Source: an uncultured bacterium
GTDB lineage: Bacteria; Bacteroidota; Bacteroidia; CAILMK01
Length of the DNA: 11,311 bases
Direction of reading: 5' to 3'
Assembly (NCBI GenBank): GCA_903835275.1
Contig: CAILMK010000163.1
Location: forward strand, 1-11,311
A model generated the notes under the pieces. It was not told where the DNA came from and did no database searches. It saw only the letters and a list, made by a program, of their open reading frames with translations. This document shows positions 1-6,480 of the stretch, piece after piece. How positions within the stretch are numbered: the first letter of the stretch is position 1; each line of letters opens with the position of its first letter. The translations under genes and the position numbers were made by a program.

Positions 1-137
1 AGTGGGTACTGGTTGCCATCCTTAAACTGAATTGATTCCTTGGTATCAACACAAGAGCGGGTCAAAAACTCGTCTCCATTTGTCATGTCCTTAAAAACAA
101 CCAATCTGTAACTTCCAGGATGAATATCTTTTTTCAT
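1..137 (-). CDS. rpmE2: 50S ribosomal protein L31 type B (partial, N-terminal 45 residues)
   Basis: Reading leftward from the ATG at 137, the frame stays open to the window edge and gives 45 full codons plus two bases. It begins MKKDIHPGSYRLVVFKDM and continues with NGDEFLTRSCVDTKESI. This matches the N-terminus of bacterial ribosomal protein bL31 of the type-B, zinc-free class, a large-subunit protein that helps bridge the two subunits. Type A carries a CxxC zinc motif near the N-terminus. Here the visible part has a single Cys (C29), as expected for type B. The 3' half lies outside the window. The gene has its own promoter-like box about 22 bases upstream and no strong Shine-Dalgarno sequence. 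The identification rests on pattern recognition of a short but very characteristic N-terminus. Confidence 0.93.
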   Translation of the reverse strand, partial: MKKDIHPGSYRLVVFKDMTNGDEFLTRSCVDTKESIQFKDGNQYP

Positions 138-159
138 TTTATTCTTTCGATTTAGGGTG

Positions 160-167
160 CAAATGTA
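160..167 (-). promoter_or_regulatory. Bacteroidota-type -7 box upstream of rpmE2
   Basis: On the minus strand this reads TACATTTG, a full match to the TAnnTTTG -7 consensus of Bacteroidota primary sigma factors. It sits 22 bases before the rpmE2 ATG. A TTTG that could act as the -33 element lies at 190-193 (minus strand), with a 22-base spacer, slightly longer than the usual 19-21. The position and match make this a good promoter candidate for rpmE2. Confidence 0.55.
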
Positions 168-305
168 CGGCAAACTTTTGAATTAGGAGCAAAGAATTAC
201 AGCTTTTTCAATGAGTTAACTTTCGGCATTACATGTTTAAAATATTTACAGACAATGGATTGCATGTTTTTGTCGAAAATTATTTTTTATACCTAAAAGC
301 CTCTA

Positions 306-406
306 TTCGCCGCGGCGAACACTAAAGGGGACTTTCTCATAATACTAATTGCACGAAGTGCCTGCCTGTCGGCAGACAGGCTTCCCCCTTTAGGGGGTTA
401 GGGGGT
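306..406. repeat. Composite palindromic intergenic element
   Basis: Several palindromic units sit side by side. 306-319 is a perfect 14-bp palindrome (TTCGCCGCGGCGAA). CTAAAGGGG at 322-330 is the exact reverse complement of CCCCTTTAG at 385-393, so the two can close a large outer stem. Inside it are GCAC-GAA-GTGC (351-361) and GCCTGTC-GGCA-GACAGGC (364-381, a 7-bp stem with a 4-base loop). CCCCC-TTTA-GGGGG (384-397) can also fold alone, and TAGGGGGT occurs twice in tandem (391-406). Similar C5TTTAG5 and CCTGTCTGCC-type palindromes are, from memory, recurrent intergenic repeats in Bacteroidota genomes. No coding potential is seen. This lies in the only long gene-free stretch (138-521). Bases 168-305 of it are AT-rich and show nothing else I can name. 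Confidence 0.7.
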
Positions 407-412
407 AAAGCA

Positions 413-443
413 AGCGGGGCAACTCAATTAAAATTGCCCCGCT
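413..443. terminator. Strong hairpin, possible bidirectional terminator
   Basis: AGCGGGGCAA (413-422) pairs perfectly with TTGCCCCGCT (434-443) across an 11-base AT-rich loop, giving a 10-bp GC-rich stem. It lies about 80 bases past the stop of the leftward histidine kinase, where that transcript would be expected to end. Neither side carries a clean run of U residues, so classical intrinsic termination is uncertain. It could instead be an RNA-stabilising 3' structure or the last unit of the adjacent palindrome cluster. Confidence 0.5.
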
Positions 444-521
444 GAAAATACAAGGAGTTTGATACCGGCTTATCATGCAATCATTTGCACAAAAGCCATT
501 AATTATCAATATTTTAAAGAT

Positions 522-1871
522 TTAAGCAGTTTTCAATTTGAGGTCTGAATCCGTTTTTGTTACAATTGGATTCTTTGGAATGGTAAAAATGAAACTTGCT
601 CCGCCCAGTTCGTTGGAGTCTATATGTATCTCTCCCTGGGTCTCTTCCACAATTTTCTTAACTATCGCCAAACCGATGCCTGTACTATCCACTTTATCCT
701 TGGATTGAAGCGTTTGGAAAATATCAAAAACCCTTGCTCTGTATTGTGGTTCAATTCCGGGGCCGTTATCAGCAATGATAAATTTCCAGTCGTGCAGCAA
801 TTGCTCGCAGGTAATATTTATAATACCTTCATTTTTATCGTTGTACTTGATCGCATTGCTGATCAGGTTAGCAAACACCTGCTGAAGTTTTATCTTATCT
901 GCATTAATAACAGGCATATAGTTTCCAAGATTGATCCTGATATTTTTTGGCGGATCATTAATGAAGATAACATCATTGATCATCTCCCTCAGGTTTATCT
1001 TTATCGATGGGGAGTCCTCCCTGCCTGCGCGTGAATATTCGAGTACACCATTGATTAAGCCTTCCATACGCTCTACGCGGTTATGCAAAAGTTTGAAATT
1101 CTCTTTTGTTTCATCAGTCATAACGGTTTCAAGGTCATCTTCAATCCAACTGGAAAGACTGTTTATTGCCCTCAATGGTTCCTTTAGATCATGAGAGACT
1201 ATGTATGCAAAGCTATCAAGCTCCTTATTGGTCTTTTCCACGGAGCGTGTATACGTCTGGATATTTTTATGGCTCTCTGCCATTTCTTTTAAAAGCCTTT
1301 GGTTGGATCGTTCTATAATAACACAAATCATACCCAGTACAATAATGCTTATAATAAGGCTTACTGTGAGGTCTGTTTCCAAGGCCCCGGGAATATTTAC
1401 CTGAAACTGGTCAAAAAACATGGTAAACGTTGCAAGGCAATACAATACGATCATGTGGATGCCTGCAAGCCCGACAAAAAACCATCCTGCACGAGTTCCA
1501 AGAAGAATAAAAGTACTTATAGTAAGTACGCTCAGGTAAAAATTGGAGCTTGAATGTATTCCCCCAAAAGGGTAGGTGGTGATGTGCAATACTGCAAAAC
1601 ACGCAAGGATAATAATGCTGAATGCAAGGGTATTATTTTTATGTCTTTTGAAAGCAAAATAATTTATCAAAGCAATGACGCTTAGGAGGGGCATGGTGTA
1701 AGAAATCCAGCCATTGATCTTGAAAATGATGGCGGTCTGCGCATAAAAGACAAATCCTATAATAAAGGACATTAGCGAGAGTGCTGCAAATAGCAGGTAT
1801 CTTTGGCGTCCCCGGAAATCTTCTTCCGGAATGCTGTTATAGTATAAATCTCTTATTACAGGTACCTTCAT
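522..1871 (-). CDS. Six-helix membrane sensor histidine kinase (orphan)
   Basis: Sensor kinase of the two-component type: it should autophosphorylate on His in response to a membrane or extracellular cue and pass the phosphate to a response regulator. Counting from the ATG at 1871 (449 residues), about six hydrophobic helices span residues 25-188. A charged linker likely to be a coiled coil (190-220) follows. The HisKA segment has SHDLKEPLR with phosphoacceptor H227. The HATPase domain shows an N box (NLISNAIKYND, about 335-345), a G1 box (DNGPGI, about 368-373), an F-box-like RVFDIFQTL and a G2 box (STGIGLAIV, about 396-404). All catalytic boxes are intact. No receiver domain is attached and no response regulator is encoded next to it. 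A GTG directly upstream (1872-1874) could also initiate. I prefer the ATG, which follows a GGGGGAG stretch very closely. The sensed signal is unknown. Confidence 0.93.
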   Translation of the reverse strand: MKVPVIRDLYYNSIPEEDFRGRQRYLLFAALSLMSFIIGFVFYAQTAIIFKINGWISYTMPLLSVIALINYFAFKRHKNNTLAFSIIILACFAVLHITTYPFGGIHSSSNFYLSVLTISTFILLGTRAGWFFVGLAGIHMIVLYCLATFTMFFDQFQVNIPGALETDLTVSLIISIIVLGMICVIIERSNQRLLKEMAESHKNIQTYTRSVEKTNKELDSFAYIVSHDLKEPLRAINSLSSWIEDDLETVMTDETKENFKLLHNRVERMEGLINGVLEYSRAGREDSPSIKINLREMINDVIFINDPPKNIRINLGNYMPVINADKIKLQQVFANLISNAIKYNDKNEGIINITCEQLLHDWKFIIADNGPGIEPQYRARVFDIFQTLQSKDKVDSTGIGLAIVKKIVEETQGEIHIDSNELGGASFIFTIPKNPIVTKTDSDLKLKTA

Positions 1872-1888
1872 CACTCCCCCATTTTATA

Positions 1889-1896
1889 CAAAGGTA
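1889..1896 (-). promoter_or_regulatory. -7 box upstream of the histidine kinase
   Basis: On the minus strand this reads TACCTTTG, matching TAnnTTTG, 17 bases before the kinase ATG. No clean TTTG is seen at the expected -33 distance; an ATTG ends at 1913, with a shorter spacer. The box lies in the 215-base divergent region shared with the rightward gene pair. The rest of that region is AT-rich, with only a weak 5-bp hairpin (TCAGC 1964-1968 / GCTGA 1978-1982). Confidence 0.45.
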
Positions 1897-2044
1897 GTAA
1901 TGATTTATAAATCAATTCTATCTATGAAAATGTTTATTATTCATTGTAAGGTTTTGTTTGAAATCAGCGTGAAAAAAGCTGACGAAAATCAGTATTTTGA
2001 TTTGTATCATAAAATCTTGGTATTTCCCGCCAAAAAACTTTTCT

Positions 2045-2052
2045 TATCTTCG
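2045..2052 (+). promoter_or_regulatory. -7-like box (TATCTTCG) upstream of the membrane/secreted gene pair
   Basis: TATCTTCG matches the -7 consensus except for C in place of the third T of TTTG. It lies within CTTATCTTCGCCC (2043-2055), which recurs exactly at 3184-3196 before the propeller-amidohydrolase gene. The recurrence at the same relative place supports a real promoter element. A transcript starting a few bases downstream would begin near the ATG at 2058, giving a 10-codon ORF before the annotated gene. No good -33 TTTG is seen at normal spacing. Confidence 0.45.
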
Positions 2053-2057
2053 CCCAT

Positions 2058-2090
2058 ATGAAGAAAGTGATATTAAATAAATACATATGA
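2058..2090 (+). other. Possible 10-codon leader ORF overlapping the next start
   Basis: ATG at 2058 opens a frame encoding MKKVILNKYI and stops with TGA at 2088-2090. The stop overlaps the ATG of the next gene (2087-2089) in an ATGA arrangement typical of translational coupling. The ATG sits 5 bases after the TATCTTCG box, so it would be at or very near the mRNA 5' end. It may be a leader peptide, a remnant of an older gene start, or chance. No Shine-Dalgarno sequence is visible. Confidence 0.25.
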
Positions 2091-2437
2091 GTTGGGCGCC
2101 TGAAAAATTTAATTACTTTGATATCATGGCACATATCGTTTGGGGAGCAATTTACTGTTTTGGCTTTGCATTGCTTTTCTCCAAATTAAGATTTAAACCA
2201 TGGTATCTGCATATACTTCATTATTTCTATACGGTAATAATAGGATGTTTTATTTTTGCCTTTATATTTATTCCGCTCGCCAATTCGCTAAATGCCAATT
2301 CGTATCCTGAATTCAGTTATTGGGGGTTGACCTTATGGAGGGGCACACTGCCTTTTTTTATCTATTTTACTTTATCTTTACTTACTGCCTCCGGAAGTTT
2401 CTATTACATGTATTTTAAATTTTCAAAAGCCGAGTAA
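2087..2437 (+). CDS. Small three-helix membrane protein, unknown function
   Basis: I do not recognise this 116-residue protein. It has three strongly hydrophobic segments, at about residues 12-31 (IMAHIVWGAIYCFGFALLF), 41-65 (HILHYFYTVIIGCFIFAFIFI) and 84-110 (WRGTLPFFIYFTLSLLTASG), so it should be an integral inner-membrane protein. It is rich in aromatic residues and has no visible catalytic motif. It ends 10 bases before the next gene on the same strand, so the two are probably one operon. Its start codon overlaps the stop of a 10-codon upstream ORF. Base composition is markedly low in GC: about 17 of 60 bases in 2221-2280 by hand count. The start at 2087 is the only ATG giving the full first helix. 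Confidence 0.75.
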   Translation: MSWAPEKFNYFDIMAHIVWGAIYCFGFALLFSKLRFKPWYLHILHYFYTVIIGCFIFAFIFIPLANSLNANSYPEFSYWGLTLWRGTLPFFIYFTLSLLTASGSFYYMYFKFSKAE

Positions 2438-2447
2438 AAAAACAACT

Positions 2448-3089
2448 ATGAAATTTTGGATATATATACTTTTCTTTATCGTAATTACAACTACAGTGTT
2501 TGCTCAAAGTGACTCAATGCATATTGATTCAAAAAATACCGGAGATAAGGTAAAAGCTACTCCTGAATACAACAATTTATCATACATGCTTCCCATTGGT
2601 TTTGAGTCCGCCTCAAAAAAAATAACAAACAAATGGGGTTCATATTTAAGTTATGTCCCTCCCTGGTTTACATTATATGGGGGCGATATCTATAACATGA
2701 TGCCAGCTTGCTGGACGAAGAATTTTAATGCGATTTTGCAATGCAGTAGTCTCTTTAAAGATAAAAAGACCGGAAGTACTATATCCGTTTTTTTGTTTTT
2801 CACCCGTGAAAATCTGGATTCAACACTAAAAGTATTGAAATTAAAACGTGAATGTAAAACCTGCAGGAATGATGATTCGGTCGCTTACGACCGCATGGTT
2901 GGTTGCGTGTTTAATTTAACGGGAGAATTGATGTATATGGAAGAGCATATCTATGTTTTTACAAAATTTTATGGCAATATCCTGGGCTTTGAAATTGAAA
3001 AAAGGAGAGATTGGAGTTTAAATAATTTACAACTCAAGGAACTTGCAAAGGATATTGAGGCAGCATTTACAGTACCGTTGCGTAAATGA
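2448..3089 (+). CDS. Secreted or periplasmic protein, unknown function
   Basis: This 213-residue protein opens with a clear signal peptide: MKFWIYILFFIVITTTVFA, with likely cleavage after A19 before QSDS. The mature part is mixed alpha/beta in appearance and has five cysteines (C88, C99, C136, C139, C153), including a CKTC pair in a charged stretch (RECKTCRND). Disulfides or metal binding in the periplasm are therefore possible, but a thioredoxin fold is not indicated. I see no family motif I can name. The gene follows the three-helix membrane protein by 10 bases and shares its low GC (18 of 60 bases in 2461-2520), so the two probably act or moved together. No terminator hairpin is visible after its stop. 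The next promoter-like box lies about 100 bases downstream. Confidence 0.8.
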   Translation: MKFWIYILFFIVITTTVFAQSDSMHIDSKNTGDKVKATPEYNNLSYMLPIGFESASKKITNKWGSYLSYVPPWFTLYGGDIYNMMPACWTKNFNAILQCSSLFKDKKTGSTISVFLFFTRENLDSTLKVLKLKRECKTCRNDDSVAYDRMVGCVFNLTGELMYMEEHIYVFTKFYGNILGFEIEKRRDWSLNNLQLKELAKDIEAAFTVPLRK

Positions 3090-3144
3090 TAATATGTATT
3101 TCGTTTTGCACTCATCAAGATTTTCATTGACAAGTTTTGAGCTC

Positions 3145-3184
3145 CATTTGCACATTAGCATATTAACTCATTAGCACATTATCC
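3145..3184 (+). repeat. Degenerate 8-bp tandem repeat (CATTAGCA unit)
   Basis: Five consecutive 8-base units read CATTTGCA, CATTAGCA, TATTAACT, CATTAGCA and CATTATCC. Two are identical and the others differ from them by one to three bases. The array ends directly against the CTTATCTTCG promoter core of the propeller-amidohydrolase gene, filling the place where a -33 element would be expected. Similar CACATTAGCACATTA stretches occur upstream of genes in related Bacteroidota, as far as I recall. It may be simple slippage sequence or a binding-site array. Confidence 0.55.
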
Positions 3185-3185
3185 T

Positions 3186-3193
3186 TATCTTCG
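3186..3193 (+). promoter_or_regulatory. -7-like box (TATCTTCG) upstream of the propeller-amidohydrolase
   Basis: TATCTTCG lies only 9 bases before the ATG at 3203. If transcription starts 4-7 bases after the box, as is usual for this class, the mRNA would have a 5' leader of only a few bases, so initiation may be close to leaderless. The core is identical to the box before the 2087 gene. No -33 TTTG is present at normal spacing. Confidence 0.5.
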
Positions 3194-3202
3194 CCCCTGT
3201 AT

Positions 3203-6200
3203 ATGAAAAAATTAATATTGTGGGTTTTAATACCTGTTTTGTTTGCAGCAACTCCCGGCGATGAAAAGAAATCAAAGGAATGGAAAGTAGCTGATGCCCA
3301 TGGGCCTACCACAGATATTTCCTTTGAAACCGATGAAGGAACCTGGATGAGCCTGGATGTAAGTCCCGATGGGAAAGACATTGTTTTTGACCTGCTTGGG
3401 GATATTTATACAATGCCGATAAGCGGCGGAGAGGCTAAATTACTTTCCGGCGGCACACCCTGGGAAGTGCAACCCAGGTATAGTCCGGATGGAAGCAAGA
3501 TCTCATTTACATCCGATAGGGACGGTGGCGATAATATCTGGATAATGAACCGGGATGGCAGTAAAGCTCATGCACTTACCAAGGAAACATTCAGGCTTTT
3601 AAATAATGCAGTTTGGACTCCAGATGGTTCAGCAATCATCGCACGGAAACATTTTACTTCCGGCAGATCACTGGGTGCAGGAGAAATGTGGATGTATTAT
3701 ATGAGTGGCGGCAGCGGATTGCAATTGACAAAACGCCGGAATGACCAGCAGGACGAGGGCGAACCTGCCATTTCCCCGGATGGGAAATATGTTTACTGGA
3801 GTGCCGATGTTGCGGCAGGCGGGTACTTTCTATATAATAAAGACCCTAACGGAGAAATTTATGTGATTCACCGCCTTAACAGGGAAACTGGAAAAATTGA
3901 TGATGTGATTGCCGGAGCTGGTGGTGCATGTCGTCCGCAACCATCGCATAATGGAAATTTGCTTGCTTTTGTAAGGCGCGTACGCTTGAAAAGCGTTCTT
4001 TTTTTACATGATCTAAGGACAGGGGAGGAGTGGCCTTTGTATGATAAACTTGATAAGGACCAGCAGGAAACCTGGGCGACATTCGGTGTATATCCGAATT
4101 ATAGCTTTACTCCTGATGATAAAAACATAGTCATTTGGGCAAAGGGCAAATTATGGAAAGTAGATATTGCCACTGGTAAAGCGGTCAATATTCCTTTTAA
4201 TGTAAAAGTAAAACAAACGATTACCGAGGCGGTGAAATTCCAGCAGGAGGTTTCACCAGAAAATTTTGAATCCAAAATGATCCGCCAGGCAGAAACTTCC
4301 CCGGATGGAAAATGGCTTGCCTTTAATGCAGTGGGGCATATCTGGCTGAAAGAACTTCCGAATGGCAAGCCCGAGCGTTTAACTAATGAACAGAATTTTG
4401 AATTTGCCCCTTCATGGAGTAATGATGGGAAAACTATTGTTTATACCACCTGGGACGATTCACTGAAAGGGAATATTTATAAAATAACTCTTGGATCAAA
4501 AAAACCTGTCAAACTCAGCAGGGGCAGGGGATATTATCATACGCCACATTTTTCCGCAGACGGAAAAAAGATTGTTTATCAAAAAACCGGTGGCGATGAT
4601 ATTTTAGGATTCTCCTATGGTTTGAATACAGGATTGTACTGGATGGATGCTGAAGGAGTAACCGCACATTTAATTACTGAAGAAGGTGCAGAGCCTTTTT
4701 TCAACAAGGATGCCACGCGTATTTATTACTCGAACGGCAAAACTTTAAAGAGTGTTAATTTGAACGGAAATGATGTCCGCGTGCATTTTACATCCCAGTA
4801 TGCAAAGGATTATACTCCTTCTCCTGACGGGAAATGGATTGCCTATACAGACCTTTTTCAGGGATATGTGGCTCCTCTTTCAGAAACAGGAAACGCCATA
4901 GACCTGAATGGAAAAACAGATGCGTACCCCATTTATAATTTCACCCGTGATGCAGGAACATCCCTGCATTGGAGTGGTGATAGCAAATCATTGCACTGGC
5001 TTATTGGTCCTGATTATTTCAGCCGTAAGGTAGCAGATTGCTTTACGTATTTTCCGGGCGCAAAGGATAGCCTTGCTCCAAAGGATAGTGTTGGAATAAA
5101 AATAGGGCTTACGATGAAAACGGATATTCCTGACGGTAAAATTGCCCTGAAAGGAGCGCGCATTATTAGTATGAAAGATGGAGCGGGAGTTATTGAAGAC
5201 GGAATTATTCTTATAGAGAAGAACAGGATAAAAGCCATTGGGGCTTCTTCATCTATAACTATTCCTGCGGGATATAAAATAATGGATGTGACAGGCAAAA
5301 CCATTATGCCGGGCATGGTGGATGTACATGCACACATGGGGCAAAGCGGTACAGGTATAAGTCCGCAGCAACAGTGGAGTTATTATGCAAACGTTGCGTA
5401 TGGTGTAACAACCACCCATGATCCATCTGCGAATACAGAAATGATTTTTTCACAGAGTGAAATGCAAAAAGCGGGAGTGATTGTAGCACCGCGAATATAT
5501 TCCACCGGATCCATTTTATATGGGGCAGATGGGGATTTCAAGGTCGTAATTAACAATATTGATGATGCGCGTTCACATCTTAGAAGATTGAAGGCATCCG
5601 GTGCTTTTTCTGTGAAAAGCTACAACCAGCCACGCCGGAACCAAAGGCAAATGATCATTCAGGCTGCGCGTGAATTGCACATGTTGGTAGTTCCTGAAGG
5701 AGGTTCTTTCTTCAATATGAATATGAATGAAATAATGGACGGGCATACCGGTATAGAACATTCCATTCCAATTGCACCACTGTATAAAGATGTTATTAAA
5801 TTCTGGGCATCTACAAAAACATCCTATACCCCTACGCTCATAGTAAGCTATGGCGGATTGTGGGGGGAAAATTACTGGTACCAGAAGACGAAGGTGTACG
5901 AAAACAAACGCCTGCTGACCTATTATCCTCGTGCTATTATTGATTCGCGTTCGCGTAGACCTACAATTACCACCAATGATGACAGCGACTGGGGTTTCAT
6001 GGCAAATGCGCGTTCTGCCGCAGATCTTTATCACGCAGGTGTGAAAGTACAATTAGGAGCGCACGGGCAATTGCACGGGCTTGGTGCCCATTGGGAATTA
6101 TGGATGTTTGCACAAGGCGGAATGACCAATTTGGAAGCTATTCGTTCTGCTACCCTGAGTGGTGCTGAATATATTGGTATGGAAAAAGAAATAGGCTCCC

Positions 6201-6445
6201 TGGAAGATGGAAAACTTGCGGACCTGGTGATCATGGACAAAAATCCTCTGGAGGATATTCATAATTCAGAATCCATTTCCTATGTGATGCTGAACGGAAG
6301 ATTATACGATGCTGCCAATATGAACGAGGTAGGAAACCATCCTAAAAAGAGGCATAAGTTTTTCTGGGAATACGATAGAAGCCCGAATGCATTTCCATGG
6401 CACTCGGAAACAAATTCATTTATGGATGGATGTGGTTTGGAATAG
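3203..6445 (+). CDS. Periplasmic amidohydrolase with N-terminal PD40/TolB-like beta-propeller
   Basis: This 1080-residue exported fusion has three parts. Residues 1-16 form a signal peptide (MKKLILWVLIPVLFAA) without a lipobox Cys. Residues about 40-600 are a beta-propeller with many PD40/WD40-like strands; SPDG turns are clear near 54, 94, 191, 366 and 540, with SNDG, SADG and TPDG variants between them. Residues about 645-1055 form an amidohydrolase/imidazolonepropionase-like TIM barrel. That domain opens with the metal motif DVHAHMG (H709, H711). It then has VKSY (K805, a candidate bridging lysine), GHTGIEHS (H848, H853) and a C-terminal GSLEDGKLADLVIMDKNPL signature. The usual metal-ligand Asp after strand 8 is not in its GTD form; the matching place reads LGAHGQLHGLGAHW (H954, H958, H963). 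A hydrolase acting on cyclic amides, peptides or related bonds in the periplasm is likely, but the substrate cannot be read from sequence. It appears monocistronic, with its own promoter. Confidence 0.9.
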   Translation: MKKLILWVLIPVLFAATPGDEKKSKEWKVADAHGPTTDISFETDEGTWMSLDVSPDGKDIVFDLLGDIYTMPISGGEAKLLSGGTPWEVQPRYSPDGSKISFTSDRDGGDNIWIMNRDGSKAHALTKETFRLLNNAVWTPDGSAIIARKHFTSGRSLGAGEMWMYYMSGGSGLQLTKRRNDQQDEGEPAISPDGKYVYWSADVAAGGYFLYNKDPNGEIYVIHRLNRETGKIDDVIAGAGGACRPQPSHNGNLLAFVRRVRLKSVLFLHDLRTGEEWPLYDKLDKDQQETWATFGVYPNYSFTPDDKNIVIWAKGKLWKVDIATGKAVNIPFNVKVKQTITEAVKFQQEVSPENFESKMIRQAETSPDGKWLAFNAVGHIWLKELPNGKPERLTNEQNFEFAPSWSNDGKTIVYTTWDDSLKGNIYKITLGSKKPVKLSRGRGYYHTPHFSADGKKIVYQKTGGDDILGFSYGLNTGLYWMDAEGVTAHLITEEGAEPFFNKDATRIYYSNGKTLKSVNLNGNDVRVHFTSQYAKDYTPSPDGKWIAYTDLFQGYVAPLSETGNAIDLNGKTDAYPIYNFTRDAGTSLHWSGDSKSLHWLIGPDYFSRKVADCFTYFPGAKDSLAPKDSVGIKIGLTMKTDIPDGKIALKGARIISMKDGAGVIEDGIILIEKNRIKAIGASSSITIPAGYKIMDVTGKTIMPGMVDVHAHMGQSGTGISPQQQWSYYANVAYGVTTTHDPSANTEMIFSQSEMQKAGVIVAPRIYSTGSILYGADGDFKVVINNIDDARSHLRRLKASGAFSVKSYNQPRRNQRQMIIQAARELHMLVVPEGGSFFNMNMNEIMDGHTGIEHSIPIAPLYKDVIKFWASTKTSYTPTLIVSYGGLWGENYWYQKTKVYENKRLLTYYPRAIIDSRSRRPTITTNDDSDWGFMANARSAADLYHAGVKVQLGAHGQLHGLGAHWELWMFAQGGMTNLEAIRSATLSGAEYIGMEKEIGSLEDGKLADLVIMDKNPLEDIHNSESISYVMLNGRLYDAANMNEVGNHPKKRHKFFWEYDRSPNAFPWHSETNSFMDGCGLE

Positions 6446-6453
6446 TAAACTCC

Positions 6454-6461
6454 TATATTTG
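6454..6461 (+). promoter_or_regulatory. -7 box upstream of the acyltransferase
   Basis: TATATTTG matches TAnnTTTG exactly and lies 19 bases before the ATG at 6481, in the short gap after the amidohydrolase stop. A TTTG at 6436-6439 is only 14 bases upstream, shorter than the usual spacer, and lies inside the end of the preceding gene. This suggests that the acyltransferase and the following glycosyltransferase form a transcription unit separate from the amidohydrolase. Confidence 0.5.
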
Positions 6462-6480
6462 TGAAAAATAACTCTGATCA

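Noticed and set aside
393..419. G-quadruplex from the G5, G5 and G4 runs
   Set aside because: Only three close G runs lie in this stretch; the fourth nearest run (327-330) is more than 60 bases away, so a compact quadruplex is unlikely.
624..1034. 136-codon plus-strand open frame opposite the histidine kinase
   Set aside because: It lies wholly antisense to the kinase HATPase coding region, which has intact motifs, and its protein is compositionally unlike a real family.
1872..1874. GTG as the kinase start
   Set aside because: An ATG follows immediately and is the more usual start. The two differ by one residue, so this is a preference rather than a proof.
1964..1982. Hairpin TCAGC / GCTGA in the divergent region
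   Set aside because: Only 5 bp with a 9-base loop, at a level expected by chance in this sequence.
3145..3184. CRISPR-like array
   Set aside because: Units are 8 bases with no spacers, so this is a simple tandem repeat and not a CRISPR array.
5573..6052. 159-codon minus-strand open frame inside the amidohydrolase
   Set aside because: Antisense shadow of a gene with clear domain motifs in the other frame; no promoter, start context or recognisable domain.
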